Shown: positions 52,097 through 61,234 of the stretch, piece after piece
Layout of the letters: every line of letters starts with the position of its first letter
How positions within the stretch are numbered: position 1 is the stretch's first letter
Source of the DNA: Streptomyces olivochromogenes
Lineage (GTDB): Bacteria > Actinomycetota > Actinomycetes > Streptomycetales > Streptomycetaceae
Direction: 5' to 3'
NCBI RefSeq assembly: GCF_021538895.1
Contig: NZ_JADDRL010000036.1
Span: 20,011 to 84,010, forward strand
DNA length: 64,000 nt
Position numbers and translations under genes: made by a program
Notes under the pieces: generated by a model
What the model was told of the DNA's origin: nothing
What the model saw: the letters and a program-made list of their open reading frames with translations, nothing else
Databases searched by the model: none

Positions 52097-52120
52097 CCCG
52101 GCCCGGCCGGCCCGGCCGCG

Positions 52121-53314
52121 TCAGCCCTTCACGCAGACGACCTGCTTCAGCTTCGCCACTACCTCAACGAGGTCCCGCTGCTGGTCGATGACCTGCTCGA
52201 TCGGCTTGTAGGCGCCCGGGATCTCGTCGACGACGCCGGAGTCCTTGCGGCACTCCACGCCCCGTGTCTGCTCCTCCAGGTCCTTCGTCGAGAAGCGGCG
52301 CTTGGCCGCGTTGCGGCTCATGCGCCGGCCGGCGCCGTGCGAGGCCGAGTTGAAGGACTGCTCGTTCCCGAGGCCCTTCACGATGTACGAGCCGGTGCCC
52401 ATGGAGCCGGGGATGATCCCGTACTCGCCGGAGCCCGCGCGGATCGCGCCCTTGCGGGTGACGAGCAGGTCCATGCCCTCGTACCGCTCCTCCGCCACGT
52501 AGTTGTGGTGGCAGGAGATCTCCGGCTCGAAGGTGACCTTCGCCTTCTTGAATTCGCGACGGATCACCTCCTTGGAAATCGCCATCATGACGGCGCGGTT
52601 GTACCGCGCGTATTCCTGCGCCCAGAACAGGTCGTGCCGGTACGCGGCCATCTGCGGGGTGTCCGAGACGAAGACCGCGAGGTCACGGTCGACCAAGCCC
52701 TGGTTGTGCGGGAGCTTCTGGGCCACGCCGATGTGGTGCTCGGCCAACTCCTTGCCGATGTTCCGGGATCCGGAGTGCAGCATGATCCAGACCGCATTGT
52801 CCGAATCGAGACAAAACTCCCAAAAGTGATTTCCGCTGCCGAGCGTGCCCATCTGCTTCGTCGCCCGCTCCTCGCGGAACTTCACGGCCTCGGCGACCCC
52901 GTCGAAGCGTCCCCAGAACCCGTCCCAGCCGGCGGTCGGCAGACCGTGCAGCCGTCCGGGGTCCACGGCGTCGTCATGCATCCCCCGCCCCACCGGAATG
53001 GCCTGCTCGATCTTCGACCGGAGCCGGGAGAGATCACCGGGGAGGTCGTTAGCGGTCAGTGACGTCCGCACCGCCGACATGCCGCAGCCGATGTCGACGC
53101 CGACCGCCGCCGGGCACACCGCGCCCCGCATCGCGATGACCGAGCCGACCGTCGCACCCTTTCCGAAGTGGACGTCCGGCATGACCGCCAGGCCCTTGAT
53201 CCAGGGCAGGGTGGCGACGTTGCGGAGCTGCTGCAGCGCCACGTCCTCCACGGTCGCGGGATCGGTCCACATACGGATCGGAACCTTCGCGCCCGGCATT
53301 TCCACGTACGACAT
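52121..53314 (-). CDS. rtcB: RNA-splicing ligase RtcB
   Basis: The 397-residue protein has RtcB metal and GMP-binding motifs: VMPDVHFGKGATVGSVIA, AAVGVDIGCGMSAVRT, LGSGNHFWEF, IMLHSGSRNIGKEL and SHGAGRRMSR, whose His accepts GMP. It joins RNA 2',3'-cyclic phosphate or 3'-phosphate ends to 5'-OH ends using GTP. No archease or RtcR gene is adjacent. It starts at ATG 53314. It is convergent with the SARP gene across a GC-rich 24-bp gap and divergent from the DUF3558 lipoprotein gene. Confidence 0.96.
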   Translation of the reverse strand: MSYVEMPGAKVPIRMWTDPATVEDVALQQLRNVATLPWIKGLAVMPDVHFGKGATVGSVIAMRGAVCPAAVGVDIGCGMSAVRTSLTANDLPGDLSRLRSKIEQAIPVGRGMHDDAVDPGRLHGLPTAGWDGFWGRFDGVAEAVKFREERATKQMGTLGSGNHFWEFCLDSDNAVWIMLHSGSRNIGKELAEHHIGVAQKLPHNQGLVDRDLAVFVSDTPQMAAYRHDLFWAQEYARYNRAVMMAISKEVIRREFKKAKVTFEPEISCHHNYVAEERYEGMDLLVTRKGAIRAGSGEYGIIPGSMGTGSYIVKGLGNEQSFNSASHGAGRRMSRNAAKRRFSTKDLEEQTRGVECRKDSGVVDEIPGAYKPIEQVIDQQRDLVEVVAKLKQVVCVKG

Positions 53315-53531
53315 ATCGTCCTCTTTCCCCCGGTAACCAAACAGAAGCCTTGAAACGCAAAAACCGGAGCCAAGGTCAACGAAAGGGACAACGGACCGGC
53401 GTCCACGGTGGTGCGTGCGATACACATTGTTGTCTGGGGGCGCCCCGCCGCGGCAAGCGATTAACCAGCGGGGACACTGGATCACCGACCGCGGCTTTCG
53501 TCGCGCGGACACCGTCGAGAGGAGCCTGACC

Positions 53532-54416
53532 GTGCAGCGGAAGGCCTACGTACCCGGCACCGCAGCGCTCCTCGCGGCCCTGCTGGCCGGCTGCACCAGC
53601 GGCTCGGCGGACAAGGACACGACGGACAACGCGAACCCGGGCACCGGCACCACGGCCTCCGCGGTCGCCGAGCCCGGCAAGTACCGCGTCCTGCCCGAAG
53701 CCTGCAGCGCGGTCGACCACGACACCCTCGACTCCCTGCTGCCCGGCATCGCGCAGATCGCCGACGCGGATCAGCGGGACAAGGCGTACGAGGGCGAGGC
53801 GACGCTGACGTACGACACCGACCGGAAGGTCGGCTGCCGCTGGAAGGTCGAGTCCGCCGCCGCGACCGACCACCTGCTCGTCGACTTCGAGCGGGTCGTC
53901 TCGTACGACACCGCGGTCAGCGACGACAGCCAGGCCGAGCAGCTCTACGCCACCCGGGAGACCGCGGCCGACCTGCCCGAGCCCACCGCCTCCACGGTGG
54001 CCGCCGGCAGCGAGCCGAGCTCCTCGTCCACCGAGTCGCCCTCGTCGCCCTCCTCGTCGCCGACGTCCTCGCCGACGTCGACCGTGTCCCCGACCGGCTC
54101 CCCGTCCGGCTCCCCGCCCGCCTCCGGATCGGGCTCCGGCTCGCAGTCCTCCCCCTCCGCCTCCTCCGCCGCCAACCTCCAGCCCCGCACCCTCGACGGG
54201 CTCGGCGACGAGGGCTTCCTCGACGACCAGCTGAACGGCGCCGGTTCGGCGGCCGGACAGCGGACGGTGACTGTGGTGTTCCGCACGTCCAACGTCATCG
54301 TGACCATCGAGTACGAGGAGCAGCCGACCGCCACCGGCACGGTCCCGGACAGCAAGGAAATGCAGGACAGGGCGCAAAATCTGGCCGCACAACTGGCCGA
54401 CTCCCTCAACGGTTAG
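53532..54416 (+). CDS. DUF3558-type lipoprotein
   Basis: The 294-residue protein begins with a lipoprotein signal (LLAALLAGCTSG). A DUF3558-like domain follows, with VLPEACSAVDHDTLDSLLPG and KVGCRWKVES, the two cysteines likely forming a disulfide. A Ser/Pro/Thr-rich stretch of about 70 residues interrupts the domain (GSEPSSSSTESPSSP). GTG 53532 has GAGAGGAG upstream. Function unknown. A second member of the same family follows 130 bp later, suggesting a duplication. Confidence 0.82.
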   Translation: MQRKAYVPGTAALLAALLAGCTSGSADKDTTDNANPGTGTTASAVAEPGKYRVLPEACSAVDHDTLDSLLPGIAQIADADQRDKAYEGEATLTYDTDRKVGCRWKVESAAATDHLLVDFERVVSYDTAVSDDSQAEQLYATRETAADLPEPTASTVAAGSEPSSSSTESPSSPSSSPTSSPTSTVSPTGSPSGSPPASGSGSGSQSSPSASSAANLQPRTLDGLGDEGFLDDQLNGAGSAAGQRTVTVVFRTSNVIVTIEYEEQPTATGTVPDSKEMQDRAQNLAAQLADSLNG

Positions 54417-54424
54417 CCGCGCCG

Positions 54425-54443
54425 CGGCCCCGCGCCGGGGCCG
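54425..54443 (+). terminator. Candidate terminator after the first DUF3558 gene
   Basis: CGGCCCC (54425-54431) and GGGGCCG (54437-54443) form a 7-bp GC stem with a 5-nt loop, 8 nt past the stop. Confidence 0.5.
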
Positions 54444-54549
54444 TACGCAAAGCCCGTGAACCGGAACCGCACAGCTCGCTCACCGCGTACCGTGACCCCT
54501 CGGACCCGATCCGACCGCAGGAAACCCGAGCGTCATGAGTGAAGGAACC

Positions 54550-55461
54550 ATGCAGCGAGCAGCCATGCGAGACGACCACCGTGCCCAGCGTGACGAGCGT
54601 GACCAGCGAGCGGGAGGCCTCCGCCGCATCCTTGTCTGCGCCGCCGCCGTCCCCGTGATGCTCGTCGCCGCCGGCTGCTCCTCGGACTCCGGCGACGACG
54701 GCGGCGACAAGGCCCAGCAGTCCGCCAGCAGCAGCGCCACCGGCGGCGACAACACCAAGAGCGCCTCCCCGACCGTGCAGGCGGCCGCCTACCGGAAGCT
54801 TCCGGAGGTGTGCGGGGTGGTGTCGGGCAAGACTCTGGGCGAACTCGTACCGAAGGGGTCGAAGTCGGGCAAGGAGGGCTCTACGGACGATACGGCGTCC
54901 CGTGCCAGCTGCTCCTGGAACAGCCTGGACAACAACGGCGTGAAGGGCTCCCAGTTCCGCTGGCTCAACGTCTCCCTCCTCCGCTTCGACTCCGACGCCA
55001 GCCGCGGCTCCGCCGAGAAGCAGGCGCAGGCGTACTACCAGAAGCAGGTCCAGGACGCCCGGTCCGTGGACGGCGCGAAGAACGCCAACTCGGCGCCGGT
55101 CTCCGGAACGGGTGACGAGGCGACCTCGGTGCGCTACGACCTGAAGAAGAAGGAAGGCACCTTCAAGCAGCACACGGTCGTGGCGCGCGTCGAGAACGTC
55201 GTCATCACCCTCGACTACAACGGTGCGGGCCTGGCCGGCGACAAGACGCCGAGCGCCGACACCCTGTCGAAGGCGGCCCTGAAGGCGGCCAAGGAGGTCG
55301 TCGCCTCGGTGACCTCGGCGAACAGCGGAGGGTCGGGCTCCGGGGCGAATTCGGGCACGACGAAGCCCTCGCCGTCCAAGTCGGCGTCGAAGTCGGCGGG
55401 CGGTTCCTCCTCGAAGGCCCCGAGTGCCTCTCCGTCCAAGTCAGCGTCGAAGAAGAGCTGA
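54550..55461 (+). CDS. Second DUF3558-type lipoprotein
   Basis: The 303-residue protein has a hydrophilic N-tail, a signal segment and lipobox (VMLVAAGCSSD). The domain has KLPEVCGVVSGKTLGELVP and ASCSWNSLDNN, parallel to its neighbour upstream. The C-terminus is a Ser/Lys/Gly-rich tail with repeated SKSASK. ATG 54550 has AAGGAA close upstream; ATG 54535 is also in frame. It is probably a surface lipoprotein of unknown role. Confidence 0.82.
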   Translation: MQRAAMRDDHRAQRDERDQRAGGLRRILVCAAAVPVMLVAAGCSSDSGDDGGDKAQQSASSSATGGDNTKSASPTVQAAAYRKLPEVCGVVSGKTLGELVPKGSKSGKEGSTDDTASRASCSWNSLDNNGVKGSQFRWLNVSLLRFDSDASRGSAEKQAQAYYQKQVQDARSVDGAKNANSAPVSGTGDEATSVRYDLKKKEGTFKQHTVVARVENVVITLDYNGAGLAGDKTPSADTLSKAALKAAKEVVASVTSANSGGSGSGANSGTTKPSPSKSASKSAGGSSSKAPSASPSKSASKKS

Positions 55462-55578
55462 CCGTCACACCTGGCACACAACGCCCAGCTCATCCACACA
55501 ATGTGACGGAGTCCGGCCTTCCGCCGGGCCGGGCTCCGGGACCACCGGCAACACGTTCGCCGCACTCATGTGCCACCC

Positions 55579-55592
55579 TGTTGCGCGCAACA
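55579..55592. promoter_or_regulatory. 14-bp perfect palindrome before the DUF2637 gene
   Basis: TGTTGCGCGCAACA is a perfect palindrome 22 bp upstream of the GTG at 55615. It is well placed for a repressor site over the start of transcription. Confidence 0.45.
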
Positions 55593-55614
55593 ACACGCAA
55601 GGGGAGGGGAGTAC

Positions 55615-56898
55615 GTGGCCGCGCCACTGCAGCTGACTCGGATGCACCGCATCCTCATTGGCGTGGTCGTGACCGGCGCCGTGATCATCGCCGGTATCGG
55701 CTTCGCCGGTTCCTACGCGGCCGTCCGCGAGCTGGCCATCCAAAAGGGCTTCGGGAACTTCTCGTACGTCTTCCCGATCGGCATCGACGCGGGCATCTGT
55801 GTCCTGCTCGCCCTGGACCTGCTGCTCACCTGGATCCGCATCCCGTTCCCGCTCCTGCGCCAGACGGCCTGGGTGCTGACCGCGGCGACGATCGCCTTCA
55901 ACGGCGCCGCCGCCTGGCCGGACCCGCTGGGCGTGGGCATGCACGCGGTGATCCCGATCCTGTTCGTGGTCGCCGTCGAGGCCGCCCGCCACGCCATCGG
56001 CCGGATCGCCGACATCACCGCCGACAAGCACATGGAGGGCGTCCGCCTCACCCGCTGGCTGCTCTCCCCCGTGCCGACCTTCCTGCTGTGGCGCCGGATG
56101 AAGCTGTGGGAGCTGCGCTCCTACGACCAGGTGATCAAGCTGGAGCAGGAGCGTCTCGTCTACCAGGCCCGCCTCCAGGCCCGCTTCGGCCGCGCCTGGC
56201 GCCGCAAGGCCCCGGTGGAGTCCCTGATGCCGCTGCGCCTGGCCCGCTACGGAGTCCCTCTCGGCGAGACGGCCCCGGCAGGCCTGGCCGCGGCGGGCAT
56301 CGAGCCGGCGGTGATACCCCCGGCACGGACGCAGGCCACCCCCGCGCCCGTCCCGCAGCAGAGCGCTCCTCCCGTCGAGCAGCGCCCCGAGCTGCTCGGC
56401 AACCCCAACGCCGGGCAACCGGAAGCCCCGCAGGCCCCGGACGACCAGAGCCCGTGGTTCCAGGGCCCCCTTGAGCAGATCAACTACCAGGGCGACTACG
56501 ACCCCACCTTCGACCCCCCGTACGTGCCCGAGCAGCAGTACGCGGCCTGGTTCGCGGAGCAGCAGCAGTACCAGGAGTTCCAGGAACAGCAGCAGCGGTT
56601 CCTGGAGCCCGAGGCCGCCGAGCCCTCCCCGGAGGACACCGGCAGCTTCCCCATCCCGGTGGGCCCGAACCGCACCCGCGAACTCGGCGAGGGCGGCGGC
56701 CCGCCGGAGCCCGACGAGGAGGCCTACTACCAGGTCTTCCGCCAGTCGATAGACGGCAGCTTCCCCACCCCCGGCCAGTACCGCGACGACGTGGAGTCGA
56801 CGTACGGCATCGCGCTCCCGGCCCGCGAGGCCGACCGCATGGTCAACCGCTTCACCAACCGCTTCAACGCGGAACTGGAAGCCGACCACATCGCCTGA
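55615..56898 (+). CDS. DUF2637-domain membrane protein
   Basis: The 427-residue protein has four membrane helices in the first 130 residues, with VFPIGIDAGICVLLALDLLL and FNGAAAWPDPLGVGMHAVIP, the DUF2637 pattern. Relatives include Spd-like proteins of conjugative plasmids. A helix then carries KHMEGVRLTRWLLSPVPTF. The long tail is Pro/Gln/Glu-rich (EQQQYQEFQEQQQRF). GTG 55615 has GGGAGGGG upstream. No conjugation genes are nearby, so this is probably a chromosomal member with another function. Confidence 0.82.
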   Translation: MAAPLQLTRMHRILIGVVVTGAVIIAGIGFAGSYAAVRELAIQKGFGNFSYVFPIGIDAGICVLLALDLLLTWIRIPFPLLRQTAWVLTAATIAFNGAAAWPDPLGVGMHAVIPILFVVAVEAARHAIGRIADITADKHMEGVRLTRWLLSPVPTFLLWRRMKLWELRSYDQVIKLEQERLVYQARLQARFGRAWRRKAPVESLMPLRLARYGVPLGETAPAGLAAAGIEPAVIPPARTQATPAPVPQQSAPPVEQRPELLGNPNAGQPEAPQAPDDQSPWFQGPLEQINYQGDYDPTFDPPYVPEQQYAAWFAEQQQYQEFQEQQQRFLEPEAAEPSPEDTGSFPIPVGPNRTRELGEGGGPPEPDEEAYYQVFRQSIDGSFPTPGQYRDDVESTYGIALPAREADRMVNRFTNRFNAELEADHIA

Positions 56899-56952
56899 CG
56901 GCGGAGCACGGCAGTCGGAAGCAGACGGAAGTAAACGGACACGGCGCACAGA

Positions 56953-56980
56953 AAAGGGGCCCTCTCGCGAGGGCCCCTTT
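56953..56980. terminator. Bidirectional terminator between DUF2637 and lysS genes
   Basis: AAAGGGGCCCTC (56953-56964) and GAGGGCCCCTTT (56969-56980) form a perfect 12-bp stem with a TCGC loop. A-rich and T-rich flanks suit both directions. Confidence 0.9.
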
Positions 56981-56990
56981 CCGTTGCGTC

Positions 56991-58733
56991 CTACTCCCCG
57001 AGCAGCTTGCGCACCCGGTCCTGCCCGACCGCCAGCAGCAGCGTGGGCAGCCGCGGCCCGGTGTCCCGGCTCACCAGCAGGTGGTACAGCAGCGCGAAGA
57101 ACGTCCGCTGGGCGGTCTTGATCTCCGGCGGCAGCTCCTTGGGCGTGGCGTCGGCGGAGAACCCGGCCTGGACCTTGGGCACGCCGTAGACGAGGTGGGT
57201 CAGCCCGTCCAGGGACCAGTGCTCGGCCAGCCCGTCGAGCAGCAGCCGCACCGACTGCTGGGAGGCCTCGTCGAGGGACTTCAGCAGCTCGGCGTCGGGC
57301 TCGTCGCGCACGATGGTCCGCTGGTCGGCGGGGACGTGCGTGTTGATCCAGGCCTCGGCCTTGTCGTACCGCGGCCGGGCCTCGTCCAGCGAGCCGAGCG
57401 GGTTCTGCGGGTCCAGCTCGCTGAGGATCCGCAGCGCCTGGTCCTGGTGCCCGGCGGTGATGTCGGCGACCGACGCCAGCGTCCGGTACGCCATCGGGCG
57501 CGCCGTCTTTGTCAGCTCACCGGCGGCGGTCCGCACCGCGCGGGAGTGCGCGGCGACGTCGGCCGGCAGCGCGGAGCCGTCGGCGACCTTGCCCGCGAGC
57601 TTGTCCCACTCGTCGTACAGCCGCTGGATCTCCTGGTCGAAGGCGATCTTGAAGGACTGGTTCGGCCGGCGCCGGGCGTACAGCCAGCGCAGGATCTGCG
57701 GCTCCATGATCTGCAGGGCGTCCGCCGGGGTCGGCACGCCGCCCCGGGAGGACGACATCTTCGCCATGCCGGAGATGCCGACGAACGCGTACATGGGACC
57801 GATGGGCTGCTTGCCGCCGAAGATCCCGACGATCTGCCCGCCGACCTGGAACGACGACCCCGGCGAGGAGTGGTCGACACCGGACGGCTCGAAGATCACG
57901 CCCTCGTACGCCCACCGCATCGGCCAGTCGACCTTCCAGACCAGCTTGCCGCGGTTGAACTCGCTCAGCCGGACGGTCTCCGAGAAGCCGCACTCGTCGC
58001 AGGTGTAGGCCAGCTCGGTGGTGTCGTCGTCGTACGAGGTGACGGTGGTGAGGTCCTTGCCGCAGTCGCCGCAGTACGGCTTGTACGGGAAGTACCCGCC
58101 CAAGCCGGAGCTGCCGTCGTCCTCGCTCGCCGCGCCCGAACCCTCCTCGGCCTCCAGCTCGGCCTCGTCGACGGCCTTCTGCTGCTGCTTCTTCGCGGCC
58201 TTCGGCTTGGTCCGGTACTGCGCGAGGATCGCGTCGATGTCGCCACGGTGCTTCATGGCGTGCAGGATCTGCTCGCGGTACACCCCGGAGGTGTACTGGT
58301 CCGTCTGGCTGATCCCGTCGAACTCGACGCCCATCTCGGCCAGCGACTCGACCATGGCGGCCTTGAAGTGCTCGGCCCAGTTCGGGTACGCGGAGCCCTT
58401 CGGGGCGGGCACGGCGGTCAGGGGCTTGCCGATGTGCTCGGCCCAGGACTCGTCGATGCCCGCGATGCCGGCCGGCACCTTGCGGTAGCGGTCGTAGTCG
58501 TCCCAGGAGATGAGGTGGCGCACCTGGTACCCGCGCCGCCGGATCTCGTCGGCGACCAGGTGGGGGGTCATGACCTCGCGCAGGTTCCCCAGGTGGATGG
58601 GGCCCGAGGGCGACAGACCGGAGGCGACGACGACCGGTTTGCCCGGGGCCCGACGCTCCGACTCCTCGATGACCTCATCCGCGAAACGGGAGACCCAGTC
58701 GGTGGTCTCGGTGCTCTGAGCCACGTTCGGCAC
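56991..58733 (-). CDS. lysS: Class I lysyl-tRNA synthetase
   Basis: The 580-residue protein has the class I signatures PIHLGNLRE (HIGH) and AKMSSSRGG (KMSKS). It also has a cysteine pair region (YCGDCGKDL, YTCDECGFSE) that may bind zinc. Class I LysRS is common in archaea and found in some bacteria, including actinomycetes, often beside a class II enzyme (family knowledge). It charges tRNA-Lys in the cytoplasm. It starts at GTG 58733, divergent from argS with a 132-bp shared promoter region. An acidic insert (EAELEAEEGSG) lies in the middle. Confidence 0.95.
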   Translation of the reverse strand: MPNVAQSTETTDWVSRFADEVIEESERRAPGKPVVVASGLSPSGPIHLGNLREVMTPHLVADEIRRRGYQVRHLISWDDYDRYRKVPAGIAGIDESWAEHIGKPLTAVPAPKGSAYPNWAEHFKAAMVESLAEMGVEFDGISQTDQYTSGVYREQILHAMKHRGDIDAILAQYRTKPKAAKKQQQKAVDEAELEAEEGSGAASEDDGSSGLGGYFPYKPYCGDCGKDLTTVTSYDDDTTELAYTCDECGFSETVRLSEFNRGKLVWKVDWPMRWAYEGVIFEPSGVDHSSPGSSFQVGGQIVGIFGGKQPIGPMYAFVGISGMAKMSSSRGGVPTPADALQIMEPQILRWLYARRRPNQSFKIAFDQEIQRLYDEWDKLAGKVADGSALPADVAAHSRAVRTAAGELTKTARPMAYRTLASVADITAGHQDQALRILSELDPQNPLGSLDEARPRYDKAEAWINTHVPADQRTIVRDEPDAELLKSLDEASQQSVRLLLDGLAEHWSLDGLTHLVYGVPKVQAGFSADATPKELPPEIKTAQRTFFALLYHLLVSRDTGPRLPTLLLAVGQDRVRKLLGE

Positions 58734-58865
58734 GTCCTCTTGTCCTGGAACTCTTGTGGGACCTCCATACTCCCAGACCGACCCTCGACCGGGAAAACCG
58801 CTTTACCTCCCATGGGATACTGGCCGGGTCTATCCATCCCCACGAGGAGAACGGCACCCATTCCT

Positions 58866-60632
58866 ATGGCCCCGGTCACGTCCCTCAGCGACTCAGTCCA
58901 GCAGCACCTCGCGACGGCTCTCTCGGCGGCCCTGCCGGACGCCGGCTCCGCGGACCCGCTGCTGCGACGAAGCGACCGGGCCGACTTCCAGGCCAACGGG
59001 ATCCTGGCGCTGGCCAAGAAGGCCAAGGCGAACCCGCGGGAGCTGGCCACCCAGGTCGTCTCCCAGGTCGTCGCGGGTGACGTGATCAAGGAGATCGAGG
59101 TCTCCGGCCCCGGCTTCCTCAACATCACCATCAGCGACAGGGCGATCACCGAGAACCTGGCCGCGCGGTACGCGGACACGGACCGCCTCGGCGTCCCGTT
59201 CGCGGAGCGGCCCGGCACGACGGTGATCGACTACGCCCAGCCGAACGTGGCGAAGGAGATGCACGTCGGTCACCTGCGCTCCGCCGTGATCGGCGACGCG
59301 GTCGTCCAGATCCTGGAGTTCACCGGCGAGAGCGTGGTCCGCCGGCACCACATCGGCGACTGGGGCACCCAGTTCGGCATGCTCATCCAGTACCTGGACG
59401 AGCACCCGCACGAGCTGGACCACAAGGCCGCCGAGGTGACCGGCGAGGAGGCGATGTCGAACCTCGACCGCCTCTACAAGGCCGCGCGGGGGCTCTTCGA
59501 CTCCGACGAGGAGTTCAAGACGCGGGCCCGCCGCCGGGTGGTCGACCTCCAGGCCGGCGAGCCGAAGACCCTCGCCATGTGGCAGAAGTTCGTGGACGAG
59601 TCGAAGATCTACTTCTTCTCCGTCTTCGAGAAGCTGGACATGGAGGTCCGCGACCCCGACATCGTCGGCGAGTCCGGCTACAACGACATGCTGGCCGAGA
59701 CCTGCCGCCTCCTGGAGGAGTCCGGCGTCGCGGTCCGCTCCGAGGGCGCCCTGTGCGTCTTCTTCGAGGACGTCAAGGGCCCGGACGGCAAGCCGGTCCC
59801 GCTGATCGTGCAGAAGTCGGACGGCGGCTACGGCTACGCGGCCACCGACCTCTCGGCGATCCGCGACCGCGTCTTCAACCTGAAGGCGAACACGCTCCTG
59901 TACGTCGTCGACGCCCGGCAGGCCCTGCACTTCCGGATGGTCTTCGAGACGGCCCGCCGCGCGGGCTGGCTGAACGACGACGTGAAGGCGCAGCAGCTCG
60001 CCTTCGGCACGGTCCTCGGCAAGGACGGCAAGCCGTTCAAGACCCGTGCGGGCGAGACGGTCAAGCTGCAGGACCTCCTCGACGAGGCGGTCGACCGCGC
60101 CACGACCGTCGTCCGGGAGAAGGCCGAGAAGGTGGGCCTGTCCGAGCGGGAGATCGTCGAGAACGGCCGGTACGTCGGCATCGGCGCGGTGAAGTACGCC
60201 GACCTGTCGACCTCCGCCGTGCGCGACTACAAGTTCGACCTGGACCAGATGGTCTCGCTGAACGGCGACACGTCCGTCTACCTCCAGTACGCGTACGCCC
60301 GTATCCAGTCGATCCTGCGCAAGGCCGGCGAGGCCCGCCCGACGGCCCACCCGGAGCTGGAACTGGCGCCCGCCGAGCGCGCGATGGGCCTCCACCTGGA
60401 CCAGTTCGCCGAGACCGTTCTGGAAGTGGCGTCGGCGTACGAGCCGCACAAGCTGGCCGCGTACCTCTACCAGCTGGCGACGCTCCTCACGACCTTCTAC
60501 GACCAGTGCCCGGTCCTGAAGGCCGAGACCCCGCAGCAGATGGAGAACCGCCTGTTCCTGGTCGACCTGACGGCCCGCACCCTGCACCAGGGCATGGCCC
60601 TGCTGGGCATCCGGACGCCTGAGCGTCTCTGA
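58866..60632 (+). CDS. argS: Arginyl-tRNA synthetase
   Basis: The 588-residue protein has the ArgS N-terminal Add1 domain (ISDRAITENL region), the HIGH motif MHVGHLRSAVIGD, HHIGDWGTQFGM and the C-terminal DALR domain ending in MALLGIRTPERL. It charges tRNA-Arg. ATG 58866 is preceded by GAGGAG about 16 nt upstream, which is long; no better in-frame start was seen. It is divergent from lysS and closed by a strong terminator. Confidence 0.96.
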   Translation: MAPVTSLSDSVQQHLATALSAALPDAGSADPLLRRSDRADFQANGILALAKKAKANPRELATQVVSQVVAGDVIKEIEVSGPGFLNITISDRAITENLAARYADTDRLGVPFAERPGTTVIDYAQPNVAKEMHVGHLRSAVIGDAVVQILEFTGESVVRRHHIGDWGTQFGMLIQYLDEHPHELDHKAAEVTGEEAMSNLDRLYKAARGLFDSDEEFKTRARRRVVDLQAGEPKTLAMWQKFVDESKIYFFSVFEKLDMEVRDPDIVGESGYNDMLAETCRLLEESGVAVRSEGALCVFFEDVKGPDGKPVPLIVQKSDGGYGYAATDLSAIRDRVFNLKANTLLYVVDARQALHFRMVFETARRAGWLNDDVKAQQLAFGTVLGKDGKPFKTRAGETVKLQDLLDEAVDRATTVVREKAEKVGLSEREIVENGRYVGIGAVKYADLSTSAVRDYKFDLDQMVSLNGDTSVYLQYAYARIQSILRKAGEARPTAHPELELAPAERAMGLHLDQFAETVLEVASAYEPHKLAAYLYQLATLLTTFYDQCPVLKAETPQQMENRLFLVDLTARTLHQGMALLGIRTPERL

Positions 60633-60651
60633 CCACGGCACATACGTCGAC

Positions 60652-60686
60652 GGCCCCCGCCGGAGGACTTCCCTCCGGCGGGGGCC
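60652..60686. terminator. Bidirectional terminator after argS
   Basis: GGCCCCCGCCGGAGG (60652-60666) and CCTCCGGCGGGGGCC (60672-60686) form a perfect 15-bp stem with an ACTTC loop, between convergent genes ending at 60632 and 60694. Confidence 0.92.
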
Positions 60687-60693
60687 GCTGTCG

Positions 60694-61122
60694 TCACGGG
60701 CCGGGCCATCGGCCCCCTACGGCCGGGCGCGCGAATTCGCACCACACCGCCTTGCCGAGCCCTCGCTCCCCCACCCCCCACTTGTCGGCGAGGGCGGCCA
60801 CGAGCAACAGCCCGCGCCCGCCCTCGTCCGCCTCGTCGGCGACCCTCGGGGTGCCGGATCCGCTGTCGTGCACCTCGACCCGGAAGACGTCGCCGTCGTA
60901 GCGGAGCCGCAGCAGGAAGCCGCGGCCCGGCGGGACTCCGTGCAGCAGCGCGTTGGTGGCCAGCTCGGTCACGCAGAGCGTGATGTCGTCGGCCCGTTCC
61001 CAGTCGTACAGCCCCCAGTACTTCGACGTCCACCACGCGAACCGCCGCGCGGCGGGCGCGGACCTGCGGTCTCGGGCGTAGAACTGGTCGCGGTGACAGG
61101 GGAGTTCGTTTCCGGCGTTCAC
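60694..61122 (-). CDS. HATPase-domain (anti-sigma-factor-like) regulatory kinase
   Basis: The 142-residue protein has a GHKL ATPase fold: CVTELATNALLHG (N-box), VEVHDSGSGTP (G1) and GGRGLLLVAALADKWG (G2). It lacks a histidine-kinase phosphoacceptor domain. This is the RsbW/SpoIIAB or AbaA-like type common beside WhiJ-like genes in Streptomyces. GTG 61122 is divergent from the XRE/DUF397 pair across 112 bp that hold GTACGGG repeats. It likely acts in the same regulatory unit. Confidence 0.87.
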   Translation of the reverse strand: MNAGNELPCHRDQFYARDRRSAPAARRFAWWTSKYWGLYDWERADDITLCVTELATNALLHGVPPGRGFLLRLRYDGDVFRVEVHDSGSGTPRVADEADEGGRGLLLVAALADKWGVGERGLGKAVWCEFARPAVGGRWPGP

Positions 61123-61167
61123 AGGACGAATGTCGCGCAGCGTAACTACCGTAGATCACTGGGTGAG

Positions 61168-61212
61168 CCCGTACAGATTTTTTGTACGGGTTCGTACGGG
61201 GTCGCGTACGGG
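61168..61212. promoter_or_regulatory. Repeated GTACGGG operator region
   Basis: CCCGTACA (61168-61175) and TGTACGGG (61183-61190) form an inverted repeat with a T-rich 7-bp spacer. Further GTACGGG copies follow at 61194-61200 and 61206-61212, spaced 10 and 12 bp, about one helical turn. It lies between the divergent HATPase and XRE genes, where the XRE protein would be expected to bind. Confidence 0.55.
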
Positions 61213-61234
61213 CAGGGTGGGGAGTTGGACCGGC

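Noticed and set aside
52097..52120. GC-only hairpin between the SARP and rtcB genes
   Set aside because: GGCCCGGCC repeats can pair in many ways; no unique stem or tail marks a terminator.
58734..58865. T-box riboswitch between lysS and argS
   Set aside because: No T-box sequence, specifier stem or terminator/antiterminator pair was seen in the 132-bp gap.
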